Part shown: piece by piece, positions 16,894 through 25,721 of the stretch
How positions within the stretch are numbered: position 1 is the first letter of the stretch
How the letters are laid out: each line of letters opens with the position of its first letter
Assembly (NCBI GenBank): GCA_024742475.1
Contig: JANSYI010000042.1
Location: 1 to 64,000, forward strand
Length of the DNA: 64,000 bases
Direction: 5' to 3'
Source of the DNA: a bacterium
Lineage (GTDB): Bacteria; Myxococcota_A; Polyangia; Nannocystales; Nannocystaceae
Translations under genes and position numbers: made by a program
The notes under the pieces: generated by a model
The model's input: the letters and a program-made list of their open reading frames with translations, nothing else
The model's database searches: none
Told to the model about the DNA's origin: nothing

Positions 16894-17619
16894 ATGGGAG
16901 CGCAGTCCCCGCAGCTCGGGTACAACCACAACATCCCTCACCGGGGACGGCTGTATCACGTGCAGACCGAGGATTCAGGCGTCGCCAAGGCGCACATCTT
17001 CACGCACATCTTCTACGACGGCACGATCATCTCGAGCAACAAGGTCGAGTATCGCGCGCAGATCGAGGAGCACGGCGAAGGTGACGACCTCGATCCGGTC
17101 GTCATCGGCTTGATGCAGGAATCGCACAAGTCGATGATCAAGCGGCTCCGCAAGGCGGAGTTCGACGAGAAGATCTTCGCGACCCTGGGGCCGCACCCCG
17201 ACGAGGAGCAGGACGAGGCGGCCGATGCCGCGCCTGCGCCCGCGGCCGCGCCCGAGGGCGAGAAGCGGCCGCAGCGTCGCCCCGTCCCCGAGCCGCGCGA
17301 GGTCGAGCCACAGGGTCCGCCGCTGACCCCGGGCAAAGCCGGTCCCACGGTCGACCCCAGCCTCTCGCATCCGGTGTACGCCTCGCAGGAGGCGCGAACG
17401 CAGGTGGCCGCGAGCGCGGCCGGCCACGGACAGAAGCGCTCCAGCCGAGGCCCGGGTCGCATCCGCCGACGAGCGATCGGCGGCATCGGTGGCACCGGCG
17501 TCAAGGTCGGAACCACGCCCGTGGCCGAACGCCGCGACATCATCGTCGGCAAGTTCGCAAGCGAGCACCAGGCCGAGCTCGACGAAGAGATCCTGGCCCT
17601 GCTGCGCGAAGACGCCTGA
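16894..17619 (+). CDS. Conserved deltaproteobacterial-type protein of unknown function
   Basis: The product has 241 residues. The first 90 form a compact domain (YNHNIPHRGRLYHVQTEDSG, ITHIFYDG-like IFTHIFYDGTI, then a helix SHKSMIKRLRKAEFDEKI) that I believe is widespread in myxobacteria and Geobacter-type genomes without a known role. The middle is a Pro/Ala/Glu-rich, probably disordered linker. A basic stretch GRIRRRAIG precedes a short acidic C-terminal helix. There is no signal peptide or membrane segment, so it should be cytoplasmic. The VOC gene starts 21 bp downstream. Confidence 0.7.
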   Translation: MGAQSPQLGYNHNIPHRGRLYHVQTEDSGVAKAHIFTHIFYDGTIISSNKVEYRAQIEEHGEGDDLDPVVIGLMQESHKSMIKRLRKAEFDEKIFATLGPHPDEEQDEAADAAPAPAAAPEGEKRPQRRPVPEPREVEPQGPPLTPGKAGPTVDPSLSHPVYASQEARTQVAASAAGHGQKRSSRGPGRIRRRAIGGIGGTGVKVGTTPVAERRDIIVGKFASEHQAELDEEILALLREDA

Positions 17620-17640
17620 CGCCGTACTGTCGTCGGCGCC

Positions 17641-18060
17641 ATGACTACGCCCAGCTCTACGCCCAGCTCTACGCCCAGCTCTACGCCCAGCTCCTTGGGA
17701 GCGTTCTCGATCAGCCTCGCCGTCGCCGACCTCAGCGCGTCCAAGGCCTTCTACACGAAGCTCGGATTCGAGGTCGCCGGGGACTACGCCGAACAGGGCT
17801 GGGCCATTCTGCGCAACGGCACCGTCACGATCGGCCTGTTTCAAGGCATGTTCGAGCGCAACCTGCTGACATTCAACCCCGGCTGGGACGCGAACGCCAA
17901 CCCCGTCGAGTCGTTCACCGACGTCCGGGAGCTTCAGGCGAAGCTCGAAGCCGACGGCGTCGAGTTTCAGTCGAAGGCCGACCCCGACGGCGAAGGACCC
18001 GCGAGCTTCGTCGTGACCGACCCCGATGGGAACCCGGTCTTGATCGACCAGCATGTCTAG
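17641..18060 (+). CDS. VOC (glyoxalase/bleomycin-resistance fold) protein
   Basis: The product has 139 residues. The core begins at about residue 20 (FSISLAVADLSASKAFYTKLGFEV) and ends with FVVTDPDGNPVLIDQ, giving the two beta-alpha-beta-beta-beta halves of the VOC fold. Members are metal-dependent isomerases, dioxygenases or antibiotic-binding proteins, and the substrate here is unknown. The first 18 residues are TPSS repeats made by a 12-bp DNA repeat, and the fold does not need them. The next gene overlaps by 8 bp. Confidence 0.8.
   Translation: MTTPSSTPSSTPSSTPSSLGAFSISLAVADLSASKAFYTKLGFEVAGDYAEQGWAILRNGTVTIGLFQGMFERNLLTFNPGWDANANPVESFTDVRELQAKLEADGVEFQSKADPDGEGPASFVVTDPDGNPVLIDQHV
17647..17694. 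repeat. In-frame 12-bp tandem repeat, four copies
   Basis: ACGCCCAGCTCT is repeated four times without interruption (the last copy ends CTCC), encoding TPSS units at the extreme N-terminus of the VOC protein. The unit length is a multiple of three, so copy-number change by slippage would lengthen or shorten the leader without a frameshift. Confidence 0.9.
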
Positions 18061-18739
18061 AGGTCTGGGTTCTCCCCGAGTCCGCATCCTCGCGCTGGCC
18101 TCGCTGGCGCTGTCGATCGTCCTCGGCGTGGTCTGGGCGTTTCGCAACCTACCCATCCGCTTCGAGCGGACGATCCGCGGGTTCGAGGCGTACGACCGCG
18201 CGCACGGCTGGCCGGAGGATGCGGTGCTCTTCGTGGGCAGCTCGTCGATCCGCAAGTGGCCGATCGACGCGTCGTTTCCCAACTACGCCACCATCCACCG
18301 CGGGTTCGGGGGCTGCTTCCTCTCCGACGTCGACCACTTCGCCGACCGCATCGTCTTCCCCTACGCCCCGCGCGTCATCGTGCTGTATGCCGGTGAGAAC
18401 GACATGGACGACCGGCGCTCGGCCGAGCAGGTGTTCGAGACCTACCGGCGCTTCGCCGAGCGGACGCAGGCCCGGCTCCCCCGCACGCAGCTGCTGTACC
18501 TGCCGATCAAGCCGACGCCCGAACGCTGGGCGCTGTGGCCGGAGATGAAGCGCGCCAACGCACGCATCGCCGCGTACATCGAGCACCACCCGCAGCAGCA
18601 CTACGTGGACACCGCGACCCCGATGCTCGGCGAGGACGGCCGCCCGCGGCCGGAGCTCTATGCCGACGACGGGGTCCATCTGAGCCCGGCCGGCTACGCC
18701 CTGTGGACGCGCATCGTCGAGCCATACCTGGAGCCCTGA
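18053..18739 (+). CDS. Membrane-anchored SGNH/GDSL hydrolase
   Basis: The product has 228 residues. An N-terminal hydrophobic segment (about 11-30) acts as signal anchor. The SGNH blocks are VGSSSIRKW (nucleophile Ser near 63), the block II Gly in RGFGGCFLSD, GENDMDD (Asn near 124) and DGVHLSPAGY (Asp/His dyad near the end). The pattern is that of extracytoplasmic esterases of the lysophospholipase/acetylhydrolase group. It overlaps the VOC gene by 8 bp and is probably co-translated with it. Confidence 0.85.
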   Translation: MSRGLGSPRVRILALASLALSIVLGVVWAFRNLPIRFERTIRGFEAYDRAHGWPEDAVLFVGSSSIRKWPIDASFPNYATIHRGFGGCFLSDVDHFADRIVFPYAPRVIVLYAGENDMDDRRSAEQVFETYRRFAERTQARLPRTQLLYLPIKPTPERWALWPEMKRANARIAAYIEHHPQQHYVDTATPMLGEDGRPRPELYADDGVHLSPAGYALWTRIVEPYLEP

Positions 18740-18804
18740 GGGCGGTCGCGAAAAAAATCGGGATCAATCCGCCGTCCAGACCGACAGGCAGGGCGGACCA
18801 ACCG

Positions 18805-20520
18805 ATGCGTGATCTTCGAACCACACTCGCAAGCGCTGCTCTCCTCCTGCTCGTTCCGGCCTGTGACTCATCCGAGGGAGGCGATGGCGGCGGCAAGAAA
18901 GAGGCTGCGGCAAGCTCCGAAAAATCCGCGGCATCGAAGTCCTCGGACGGCAAGGGCGCAGCCGCCACGCTCGGCGCCGTCCAGGTCGCCGCTGGAAACA
19001 GCGCCGCGTGCGCGCTCATGAGCGACGGCACGGCACGGTGCTGGGGGCGGAACAACAAGGGCGAGCACGGCATCGAGCCCTCGGACATCGACGCCGCGAC
19101 CCCGGTCGCGGTCCCCGGCGTCGCCGATGCGACCGACATCTGGATGGGCGGCGACTCGGGCAGCTCGGGCGACATGGCCTGCGTGCGGACCAAGGCCGGC
19201 GCGATCCGCTGCTGGGGCAGCGCGGCCAACAAGCCCAAGGCCGATGGCAAGAAGTGGACGAGCGCGGCCGAAGAGATCCCCGAGCTCAACGGCGCCAAGG
19301 ACGTCGCGCTCGGAGGCGGCACGCAGTACGCGATCTTGCCCGACGGCTCGGTGACCGCGTGGGGCAGCACGGCCTTCAATGCGATCGGCGACGGCGACAC
19401 GAAGAGCCACGACAAGGGCCTCACGAAGGTGCCGGGCGTCTCCAAGGCCACGGCCCTGGCCGCCGGTCAAAACCACGCGTGCGCGCTGCTCGAGGACGGC
19501 ACGGTGACCTGCTGGGGCTACGTGAGCCCCAAGCAGGCGCCCAAGAAGATCGACGGGCTCACCGGCGTCGTGGCGATCGGCTCGGGCTCGGGCAACAGCG
19601 ACACGTGTGCGATCACCAAGGACGAGAAGGTGCACTGCTGGGGTGAGCAACAAGAACCCCGCGAAGAGGAGGGCCTCACGGGGGCGACGCTCATGCGCGC
19701 ACGCAACCACAAGTGCGTGATGACCAGCGCGGGCGACGTACAGTGCTGGGGCTACGGAGATCGCGGCCAGCTGGGCACCGGCGAGACCAAGGGCAACAAC
19801 CGCGACAAGACGCCGGTGGTCGACCTGGGCAAGGCCGTGCACATGGATGTCGGCATGAACTTCGCCTGCGCCGCACTGCAGAGCGGAGACGTGAAGTGCT
19901 GGGGTTGGAACAACCGCGGTCAGCTCGGCGATGGCACCCTCATCGACAGGTCCAAACCCGTGATGGTGGCGGGGCTGACCGAAAAGACCCTGCCCCCCGC
20001 CAAGGACGGGTCCGACCAGCCGCAGGTGGCCGACGTGGCGATGGACTGGAGCGGGCTGCCGGACAAGTGCACCAAGCCGACCAAGATCGAGGCGAAGAAC
20101 GAGTACCTCGTCGGCGACTTCGACGTGCAGAGCGCGTACGCGACCTCTCGCGGGGATGGCAAGTACGTCGACGTCAACCTCGCGACCTATCCGATGGACC
20201 CCAAGCGGCCCAGCGACGGGCCTCGCGGCAAGCAGTTCCAGCTCAACCTCAGCTTCGGCAAGGTCAACCTCGACTCCAAAGAGGCGTTCCCGGTCGACGT
20301 CGGGGAGTACGTGCTGAGCTTCAAGGAGGAGCGCAAGGTCGCCAGCACCGTTCGGCACAAGTCGGGCAGCTCCACGCTCATGCGGCTCTCGCTCGAGGGC
20401 GCCAGCCCCGGCACGGTCACCATCGACCACTTGGACGACACGTGGGTGTGTGGCGAGCTGAAGCTCGAAGCCAAGGCGTCGAAGTTCAGCGGGCCCTTTG
20501 CGGCACGCATCGTCAAGTAG
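18805..20520 (+). CDS. RCC1-repeat lipoprotein
   Basis: The product has 571 residues. The signal peptide ends in lipobox VPAC, followed by a Gly/Lys/Ala/Ser spacer. Residues about 50-410 hold seven RCC1-like units, each built on a Cys-x-Leu...Asp-Gly-x-(x)-CWG core (for example ACALMSDGTARCWG and ACAALQSGDVKCWG). Most units carry a Cys pair beside the Trp-Gly, which suggests disulfides within blades. The C-terminal 160 residues form a separate beta-rich domain with one WVCGEL motif. RCC1 propellers are protein-interaction platforms. The ligand is unknown. It ends 8 bp inside the convergent SPFH gene. Confidence 0.8.
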   Translation: MRDLRTTLASAALLLLVPACDSSEGGDGGGKKEAAASSEKSAASKSSDGKGAAATLGAVQVAAGNSAACALMSDGTARCWGRNNKGEHGIEPSDIDAATPVAVPGVADATDIWMGGDSGSSGDMACVRTKAGAIRCWGSAANKPKADGKKWTSAAEEIPELNGAKDVALGGGTQYAILPDGSVTAWGSTAFNAIGDGDTKSHDKGLTKVPGVSKATALAAGQNHACALLEDGTVTCWGYVSPKQAPKKIDGLTGVVAIGSGSGNSDTCAITKDEKVHCWGEQQEPREEEGLTGATLMRARNHKCVMTSAGDVQCWGYGDRGQLGTGETKGNNRDKTPVVDLGKAVHMDVGMNFACAALQSGDVKCWGWNNRGQLGDGTLIDRSKPVMVAGLTEKTLPPAKDGSDQPQVADVAMDWSGLPDKCTKPTKIEAKNEYLVGDFDVQSAYATSRGDGKYVDVNLATYPMDPKRPSDGPRGKQFQLNLSFGKVNLDSKEAFPVDVGEYVLSFKEERKVASTVRHKSGSSTLMRLSLEGASPGTVTIDHLDDTWVCGELKLEAKASKFSGPFAARIVK

Positions 20521-21382
20521 GCGGGGCCGCGTCGGACTCGACGAGCGCACGGGCCTGCTGCAGGTCGATGCGAGGGCCGTAGTGCTCCACGATCAACGCG
20601 GCGATCCTCTCGCGCAGGTCGGACTCGGTGAGCGTCCCTCCCGTGTCCGCCCTGAGCCGAGCGAGCGCGTCGGTCTTCACCCGCTCGAGGTCCGCGACGC
20701 CGGCGTCGATCTCGAGCCGGCGCTTGCGGGCGTCGGCCTCGAGCTGATGACGCTCGAGCGCTCGGCGCTCCGTGATCTCGACGATCTTCTTGATGCCTGT
20801 CGCGTCGAGAATGTTGCCTGGATCGAGCTGTTCGATCGGCGTCTGCTCGAGGTCGTCGAGCGAGAGGTCTTCGAGCACGAAGCCGTGCAGGTCTTCGCCG
20901 ATCACCTGCACCACGCGCTCACAGAACTCTTGGCGCTGCAGGCTGAGTTCTTCGAAGTCGAGCTGCGCGGCGACGGTCTCGATCGCGTCGATGAACGTGG
21001 CGGAGAAGAGCTCTTCGAGCGCGGCCGAGTCTCCGGCTCGGGCGCAGCCGACGGACTCGGCGACCCGCAGCACGTCTGAGGGCGTGCGATTCACGCGGAT
21101 GGTGAAGCGCGCCGAGATGTCGGCGCGGAGCTTGTCGCCACACACGACGCCATCCTTGCCGCGACGCACGATGGTCAGCGTCTTGAGCGAGATGTCCATG
21201 CGCTCGCTTCCGTGCAGTACCGGCAGCACGACGGCGGTGGTGAAGTAGACGTTGACCGCGCTGTGCTTGTTGACGATGAGCGCCGTGCCGGGCTCGACGT
21301 GGACGTACGCGGAGAACGGGATCCACGCGAGAAAGAGGACGAACACCATCGCGGCGCCCACGACGAAGAGGGTCTCGACCAT
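20513..21382 (-). CDS. SPFH (band 7/flotillin-like) membrane protein
   Basis: The product has 289 residues from the ATG ending at 21382. One N-terminal transmembrane helix (about 4-25) is followed by an SPFH domain (about 30-200; VEPGTALIVNK, DGVVCGDKLRADISARFTIRV) and a helical coiled segment (ITERRALERHQLEADARKRRLEI) rich in Glu/Arg. It is shorter than full flotillins (about 450-500), because the C-terminal coiled region is brief. Such proteins organise membrane microdomains and scaffold proteases or transporters. It is the last gene of a protease/ABC-F/SPFH run, 40 bp after the ABC-F stop. Confidence 0.8.
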   Translation of the reverse strand: MVETLFVVGAAMVFVLFLAWIPFSAYVHVEPGTALIVNKHSAVNVYFTTAVVLPVLHGSERMDISLKTLTIVRRGKDGVVCGDKLRADISARFTIRVNRTPSDVLRVAESVGCARAGDSAALEELFSATFIDAIETVAAQLDFEELSLQRQEFCERVVQVIGEDLHGFVLEDLSLDDLEQTPIEQLDPGNILDATGIKKIVEITERRALERHQLEADARKRRLEIDAGVADLERVKTDALARLRADTGGTLTESDLRERIAALIVEHYGPRIDLQQARALVESDAAPPT

Positions 21383-21422
21383 CGAGACAATCGTCTCCCG
21401 TCGTGGCGGCGACGTCGAGTCC

Positions 21423-23048
21423 TCAGGCCCGCATGCCCGGCGCCTCGCATTGGGTGCTCTGCACGTACTCGGCGTAGCCGCCGTCGTAGACGCGCGGGCC
21501 GTCCTCGGAGCCGAGTTCGAGCACCCGGTTGGAGACCTCGGTGAGGAAGCGGCGGTCGTGCGAGACGAACAGCATCGTGCCGCCATAGTCGGCGAGCGCC
21601 CCCACGAGCATGTCCTTGGTGTCGAGGTCGAGGTGGTTGGTGGGCTCGTCGAGCACCAAGAAGTTGGGCGGGTCGTAGAGCATGGCCGCGAGGACGAGTC
21701 GGACCTTCTCGCCTCCCGAGAGCACGCGGACGTACTTTTCGACGTCGTCTCCGCGAAATCCGAAGGCGCCGAGCAGGTTGCGCAGCGAACCCTGTGAGGC
21801 CCGCGGGTACTTTGCCTCGAGCTGGCCGATGACGGTGAGATCGGGCTCGAGCACCTCCATGGAGTGCTGGGCGAAGTACCCCATCTTCACGCTGGGTCCG
21901 ATCTTGATCTCCCCTTCGTCGGGGCTCCCCTGCCCCGCGATCATCTTGAGCAGCGTCGACTTGCCCGCCCCGTTGACGCCCATGACGCACCACCGCTCGA
22001 GACGCCGGATCGCCAAGTCGACGCCGTCATGCACCACGTGCTCGCCGTACGCCTTGCTGACCCCGTGCAGCACCGCCACGTCTTCGCCCGAGCGCGGTGG
22101 CTTGGGGAAGTCGAAGTCGACCACGACCCTGCGCTTGGGCGGGGCGACCTTGTCGATCTTCTCGACCTTCTTCACGCGCGACTGCACCTGCGCCGCGTGG
22201 CTCGCCCGGGCCTTGAATCGGGCGATGAACTCCCGCTCCTTGGCGAGCATCGCCTGCTGACGGGCGTAGTGCGCCTCGTGCTGCGCGGCCAACATCGCGC
22301 GCTGCTGCTCGTAGAAATCGTAGTTGCCGCCGTGGGTGACCAGATCGCCACCGTCGATCTCGACGATCTTGGTGACCAGGCGGTTGAGCAGCTCCTTGTC
22401 GTGCGAGGTCATCATGACCGCACCGCGAAACTCCATGAGCCACTTCTCGAGCCACAGGATCGACTCGATGTCGAGGTGGTTGGTCGGCTCGTCGAGCAGG
22501 AGGACGTCGGGCTGCATGAGCAGGATGCGGGCCAGCGCGACGCGCATCTTCCAGCCTCCCGAGAGCTTGCCGACGTCGTCGGCCACCACGGCCGGCGGGA
22601 AGCCGAGGCCGGCGAGGATCTCCTGGGCCCGCGGCTCGAGCTCGAACCCACCCAGCTCGGCGAACCGCGACTGCACCTCGCCGTACTTCTCGACGAGCGC
22701 GTCGAGTTCGTCGGCTCGGCCGGGGTCTCCCATGGCGTCTTCGAGCGCCTTGACCTCACCGGCGAGCACCGAGACCTCGCCGGCGCCCGCCATGACCTCC
22801 GCCAACACGGTGCGCCCCGACATCTCGCCGACGCTCTGGTCGAAGTAGCCCACCGTCACGCCGCGCTCGACGGCGACCCGCCCCTCGTCGGGCTGCTCTT
22901 CGCCCACGATCATGCGAAAGATGGTGGACTTGCCCGCGCCGTTGGGACCGACGAGCCCAACCTTCTCGCCCGCGAAGAGGTTCATCGAGGCGCCCGTGTA
23001 GAGGATCTGCGAGCCGTGGCTGAGCGCGATGTTGTCGAGCGAGATCAT
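21423..23048 (-). CDS. ABC-F family ATPase
   Basis: The product has 541 residues with two complete ABC domains in one chain and no membrane segments. Domain 1 has Walker A GPNGAGKST (about 34), signature LSGGWKMRVALAR and DEPTNHLD. Domain 2 has GVNGAGKST, LSGGEKVRLVLA and DEPTNHLDLD. Between them is the basic, Gln/Lys-rich P-site linker typical of ABC-F factors, which bind the ribosomal E site and rescue or protect stalled ribosomes. There is no long C-terminal extension, so it resembles the YbiT-type housekeeping group more than Uup. Its start overlaps the upstream protease stop (ATGA). Confidence 0.9.
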   Translation of the reverse strand: MISLDNIALSHGSQILYTGASMNLFAGEKVGLVGPNGAGKSTIFRMIVGEEQPDEGRVAVERGVTVGYFDQSVGEMSGRTVLAEVMAGAGEVSVLAGEVKALEDAMGDPGRADELDALVEKYGEVQSRFAELGGFELEPRAQEILAGLGFPPAVVADDVGKLSGGWKMRVALARILLMQPDVLLLDEPTNHLDIESILWLEKWLMEFRGAVMMTSHDKELLNRLVTKIVEIDGGDLVTHGGNYDFYEQQRAMLAAQHEAHYARQQAMLAKEREFIARFKARASHAAQVQSRVKKVEKIDKVAPPKRRVVVDFDFPKPPRSGEDVAVLHGVSKAYGEHVVHDGVDLAIRRLERWCVMGVNGAGKSTLLKMIAGQGSPDEGEIKIGPSVKMGYFAQHSMEVLEPDLTVIGQLEAKYPRASQGSLRNLLGAFGFRGDDVEKYVRVLSGGEKVRLVLAAMLYDPPNFLVLDEPTNHLDLDTKDMLVGALADYGGTMLFVSHDRRFLTEVSNRVLELGSEDGPRVYDGGYAEYVQSTQCEAPGMRA

Positions 23049-24373
23049 CGGCCGCGGACTGTAGCAGCCGCGCCGCGCCGTCGCCGGATGCGGAGCAGGA
23101 CGAGCGCGAGCAGCCACGCGGCGTGACCGGACCCGCGGGTGGAGCACGCGCAGCCATCGTCCGCAGCCCCGATGCCAGGGCCGTCGGTCTCGCCGTCGGT
23201 GGGATCGGGCTCCTCGACCCAGACGTGCAGCGTGAACGCGGTCTGTCGCCACGCGTCGTCTCCGTCGAAGCCGGGCTCTCCGAGGTTCACCGCACCAACG
23301 ACGACCTCGGACGTGCCGACCCACTCGAGCGTGTCGTCGATGGCCCAGTCGACGGCGGCGTCGTCGGCTGCGAGGACCCCGAACGAGGCCCCCGATGCCT
23401 CGACCTCCAGATGCAGCGTCGCGCCCTCGGGCACGCCGAGAAGCCGCCAGTACGACGCACCGGTCTGATAGGGCGCCACGGTGGGCGTCAGGGCGAGCGG
23501 CTCTTCGCCCACGACGACCTCGGCTTCGAGACCCAGCTGGGCCATCGCCCCCAGGGCCTCGGTCCACGCGGGGGCCGCGTCGGTACCAAACGCGACGCGC
23601 GCAGCCGAGAACGCCATGAGCGCGTCGTCACCGGCCACCTCCTCGAACGCGTCGAGCACGTCGGGTTCGTTGCGTGGCCCGGGCTGCGAGGCCGCGCGCC
23701 ACAGCGCTGCGACGGCCGATCCATCGCCGCTGCCGTGCTCGTGGTCGAGGTAGAGGATCCACGCCACCGCGCCGTACTCGTAGTAGGACCACAGATCGTA
23801 CGCATCCAGCAGGAAGTAGCCGTCGCCGAGCAGGCCCATCCACGGCGTGCGCTGGAAGTCTGCGACGTTGCCCGCGTCGAGCTCGTGCCCTGGCAGCGTC
23901 CACGCCTCGGCCGCGTGGGCCGTGCCTTCCCACAGCGGGAGCGTGGGCTCGGTGAAGTCGGTCGCATACTGCAAGACGTGGCTGAACTCGTGCGCGACGT
24001 AGGCCGCGAGCACGTCGTCGCCGACCGACGGGTCGATGCCGATGTACGCATGGCACCCCCGCTTGCCGTCGTCCGGGTCTTCATCGACCGAGGGCCCGTA
24101 GGCGTAGGCGCCACCGCCGGTCTGGTCGTCGCTGAGGTAGATGTCGAGGATGCCGTCGTCGTCGGGCATCGGCGCCTCGAACCCCAGCGCGTCCACCTGC
24201 ACGTCCCAGGAGCGCTCCGCCGCGCGCAGCACGATCTCGCAGCGTGGTGCATCGCGCTCGAGCTCCCAGTGGCACCGAATCGGATGGCTGCCCGAGTCGA
24301 CGAAGCCGGCGCTCGGCGGACGCCAGCCGTCGAGCAGCGGGACCATCAGCGCAGCGAGCGTTCGGCAGATCAT
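23045..24373 (-). CDS. Secreted HExxH metalloprotease-like protein with a MYXO-CTERM-like sorting tail
   Basis: The product has 442 residues. It has a gluzincin-like zinc site: HEFSH at 128-132 followed by a candidate third ligand Glu at about 149 in PLWEGTAHAAE. The C-terminus (about 407-440) is a Cys-x-Cys pair, a short hydrophobic helix and then RIRRRRG, the layout of the MYXO-CTERM surface-sorting signal. The N-terminus is only weakly signal-like (MICRTLAALMVPLL), so a start slightly further upstream is possible. The stop overlaps the ABC-F start, so it heads an operon. The substrate is unknown. Confidence 0.75.
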   Translation of the reverse strand: MICRTLAALMVPLLDGWRPPSAGFVDSGSHPIRCHWELERDAPRCEIVLRAAERSWDVQVDALGFEAPMPDDDGILDIYLSDDQTGGGAYAYGPSVDEDPDDGKRGCHAYIGIDPSVGDDVLAAYVAHEFSHVLQYATDFTEPTLPLWEGTAHAAEAWTLPGHELDAGNVADFQRTPWMGLLGDGYFLLDAYDLWSYYEYGAVAWILYLDHEHGSGDGSAVAALWRAASQPGPRNEPDVLDAFEEVAGDDALMAFSAARVAFGTDAAPAWTEALGAMAQLGLEAEVVVGEEPLALTPTVAPYQTGASYWRLLGVPEGATLHLEVEASGASFGVLAADDAAVDWAIDDTLEWVGTSEVVVGAVNLGEPGFDGDDAWRQTAFTLHVWVEEPDPTDGETDGPGIGAADDGCACSTRGSGHAAWLLALVLLRIRRRRGAAATVRGR

Positions 24374-24496
24374 GAGGACCCGATCACGCTACACCGTGGG
24401 CACGGCGGAAAGCAGCCTTTCAGCGCGCGAACCTCGAGGGGTTGAGAAGAAACAGTCTCCCTCTTTCCCACCGCCTAGGCCGAAGCCAGTTAGGCG

Positions 24497-25003
24497 CTAT
24501 GCCTCCTCGCACGCACAGGCGCACAGCGGCTCGTCGAGCAGGCAGGCATCGTATCCTCCGCACGGAGACGCTTGCACGCTCACTTCGAACTCGTCTCCAG
24601 ATCCGCGAGCGCAAACGAACAACCCCTCGCAAACTGGCGAGGGCTCGCCATCGCCACCGAAAATATTGGCGCGACACTCCTCCTCGATCGGCTCCGTCAG
24701 ACTACAGCCTTCACCGTCGGCTGCGATGCTTCGCCAGCGCAGCCATACGCAGCTCCCTGCGCTCTGATTCGCAAGCGAAGCGCGTTGCTCCGTGCACTCG
24801 ACTTCGCCCGAGATCGACTCGCAATGGCTACGCCAATCGGCCGCACTCATAAGGCCACCGCTCGACGACGCCTCGATCTGCGTCGTCCCGCTCGTACTCG
24901 ACTCCTCCTCCGGGGGTGTGACAGACGGTTTGCACGCCCCCAGCGCGAGCATCGCAACCGCCGCGCAACACGCCCGTGTCGACAGACTAGTTGTCGATAC
25001 CAT
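24497..25003 (-). CDS. Small Cys-rich lipoprotein, function unknown
   Basis: The product has 168 residues from the ATG ending at 25003. The signal peptide ends in lipobox LGAC. A short Glu/Ser/Thr spacer precedes a domain with about a dozen cysteines (HCES, ECTEQ, SCVWLRW, GCSL, ECRAN, VCEG, VCARG, ending in an LCACAC motif), strongly suggesting a disulfide-stabilised exported fold. It overlaps the end of the GNAT gene by 17 bp. No family recognised. Confidence 0.7.
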   Translation of the reverse strand: MVSTTSLSTRACCAAVAMLALGACKPSVTPPEEESSTSGTTQIEASSSGGLMSAADWRSHCESISGEVECTEQRASLANQSAGSCVWLRWRSIAADGEGCSLTEPIEEECRANIFGGDGEPSPVCEGLFVCARGSGDEFEVSVQASPCGGYDACLLDEPLCACACEEA

Positions 25004-25541
25004 TGAACCCTCCGGCATCCTCCACTTTCGCGGACCCACGCGTGATGGACCACCGTTGCACGCGCTCGTCGAAGTACGTGATGTCCTCACCGCGCTCCAT
25101 CCGGAGCTTCTGCAGCACGCGAACCGATGCTGCGTTGCCCGGCAGTACGAGCGCGACGATCTCCTCCAAGTCGAGCGTCTCGAACCCGTAGTGCAGGGTG
25201 GCCCGCGCCGCTTCGGTGGCAAGGCCGCGACCCCAGTAGTCGGGATGGAGGCGGTATCCGATGTCGGTTTCGCCGAGCTCGGGCAAGAACTTCAGCCCAC
25301 AGAAACCGATCATCGCGCCTTCGTCTCGGAGCACGCACGCCCAGCGCCCGTAGCCGGGGTCGTCCCAATCCCGGTATCCCGCGATGGCCTCGCGCGCAGC
25401 TTCGACGCTCGGAAGCGGAGGCTCGCCCGTGTACCGCATCACGTCGGGATGACTGTTGAGTCGAAAGAACGCATCCGCGTCCTCCAGTGTCATCGCCCGC
25501 AGCTCGAGGCGCGCGGTGATTGGGCCTCGGCGGTGTCCCAC
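24987..25541 (-). CDS. GNAT N-acetyltransferase of the RimJ/RimL type
   Basis: The product has 184 residues and is a complete GNAT fold. Features are LELRAMTLEDADAFF at the start, ETDIGYRLHPDYWGRGLATEA (acetyl-CoA pyrophosphate loop, WGRGLA) and PGNAASVRVLQKL near the end. The family acetylates protein N-termini or small molecules, and the substrate cannot be read from sequence. I use a GTG start (25541). MTLEDAD further in would cut into the first strand. Confidence 0.85.
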   Translation of the reverse strand: MGHRRGPITARLELRAMTLEDADAFFRLNSHPDVMRYTGEPPLPSVEAAREAIAGYRDWDDPGYGRWACVLRDEGAMIGFCGLKFLPELGETDIGYRLHPDYWGRGLATEAARATLHYGFETLDLEEIVALVLPGNAASVRVLQKLRMERGEDITYFDERVQRWSITRGSAKVEDAGGFNGIDN

Positions 25542-25721
25542 GCGGACACTCTACGGCCGGATCTCCCGCGTCTTCGAAACCTGCGGCCACTTCCGCTCGG
25601 AATCGCGCCGAAGGTGTAGCCCGGCACACAACAAAAGGCCCTCAAAACTACGCAAACAAACTTTACCGCCGAGTCAACCAAGACATAGAGTCCCGCCCAC
25701 GAACGGACACGAGGGCACCAC

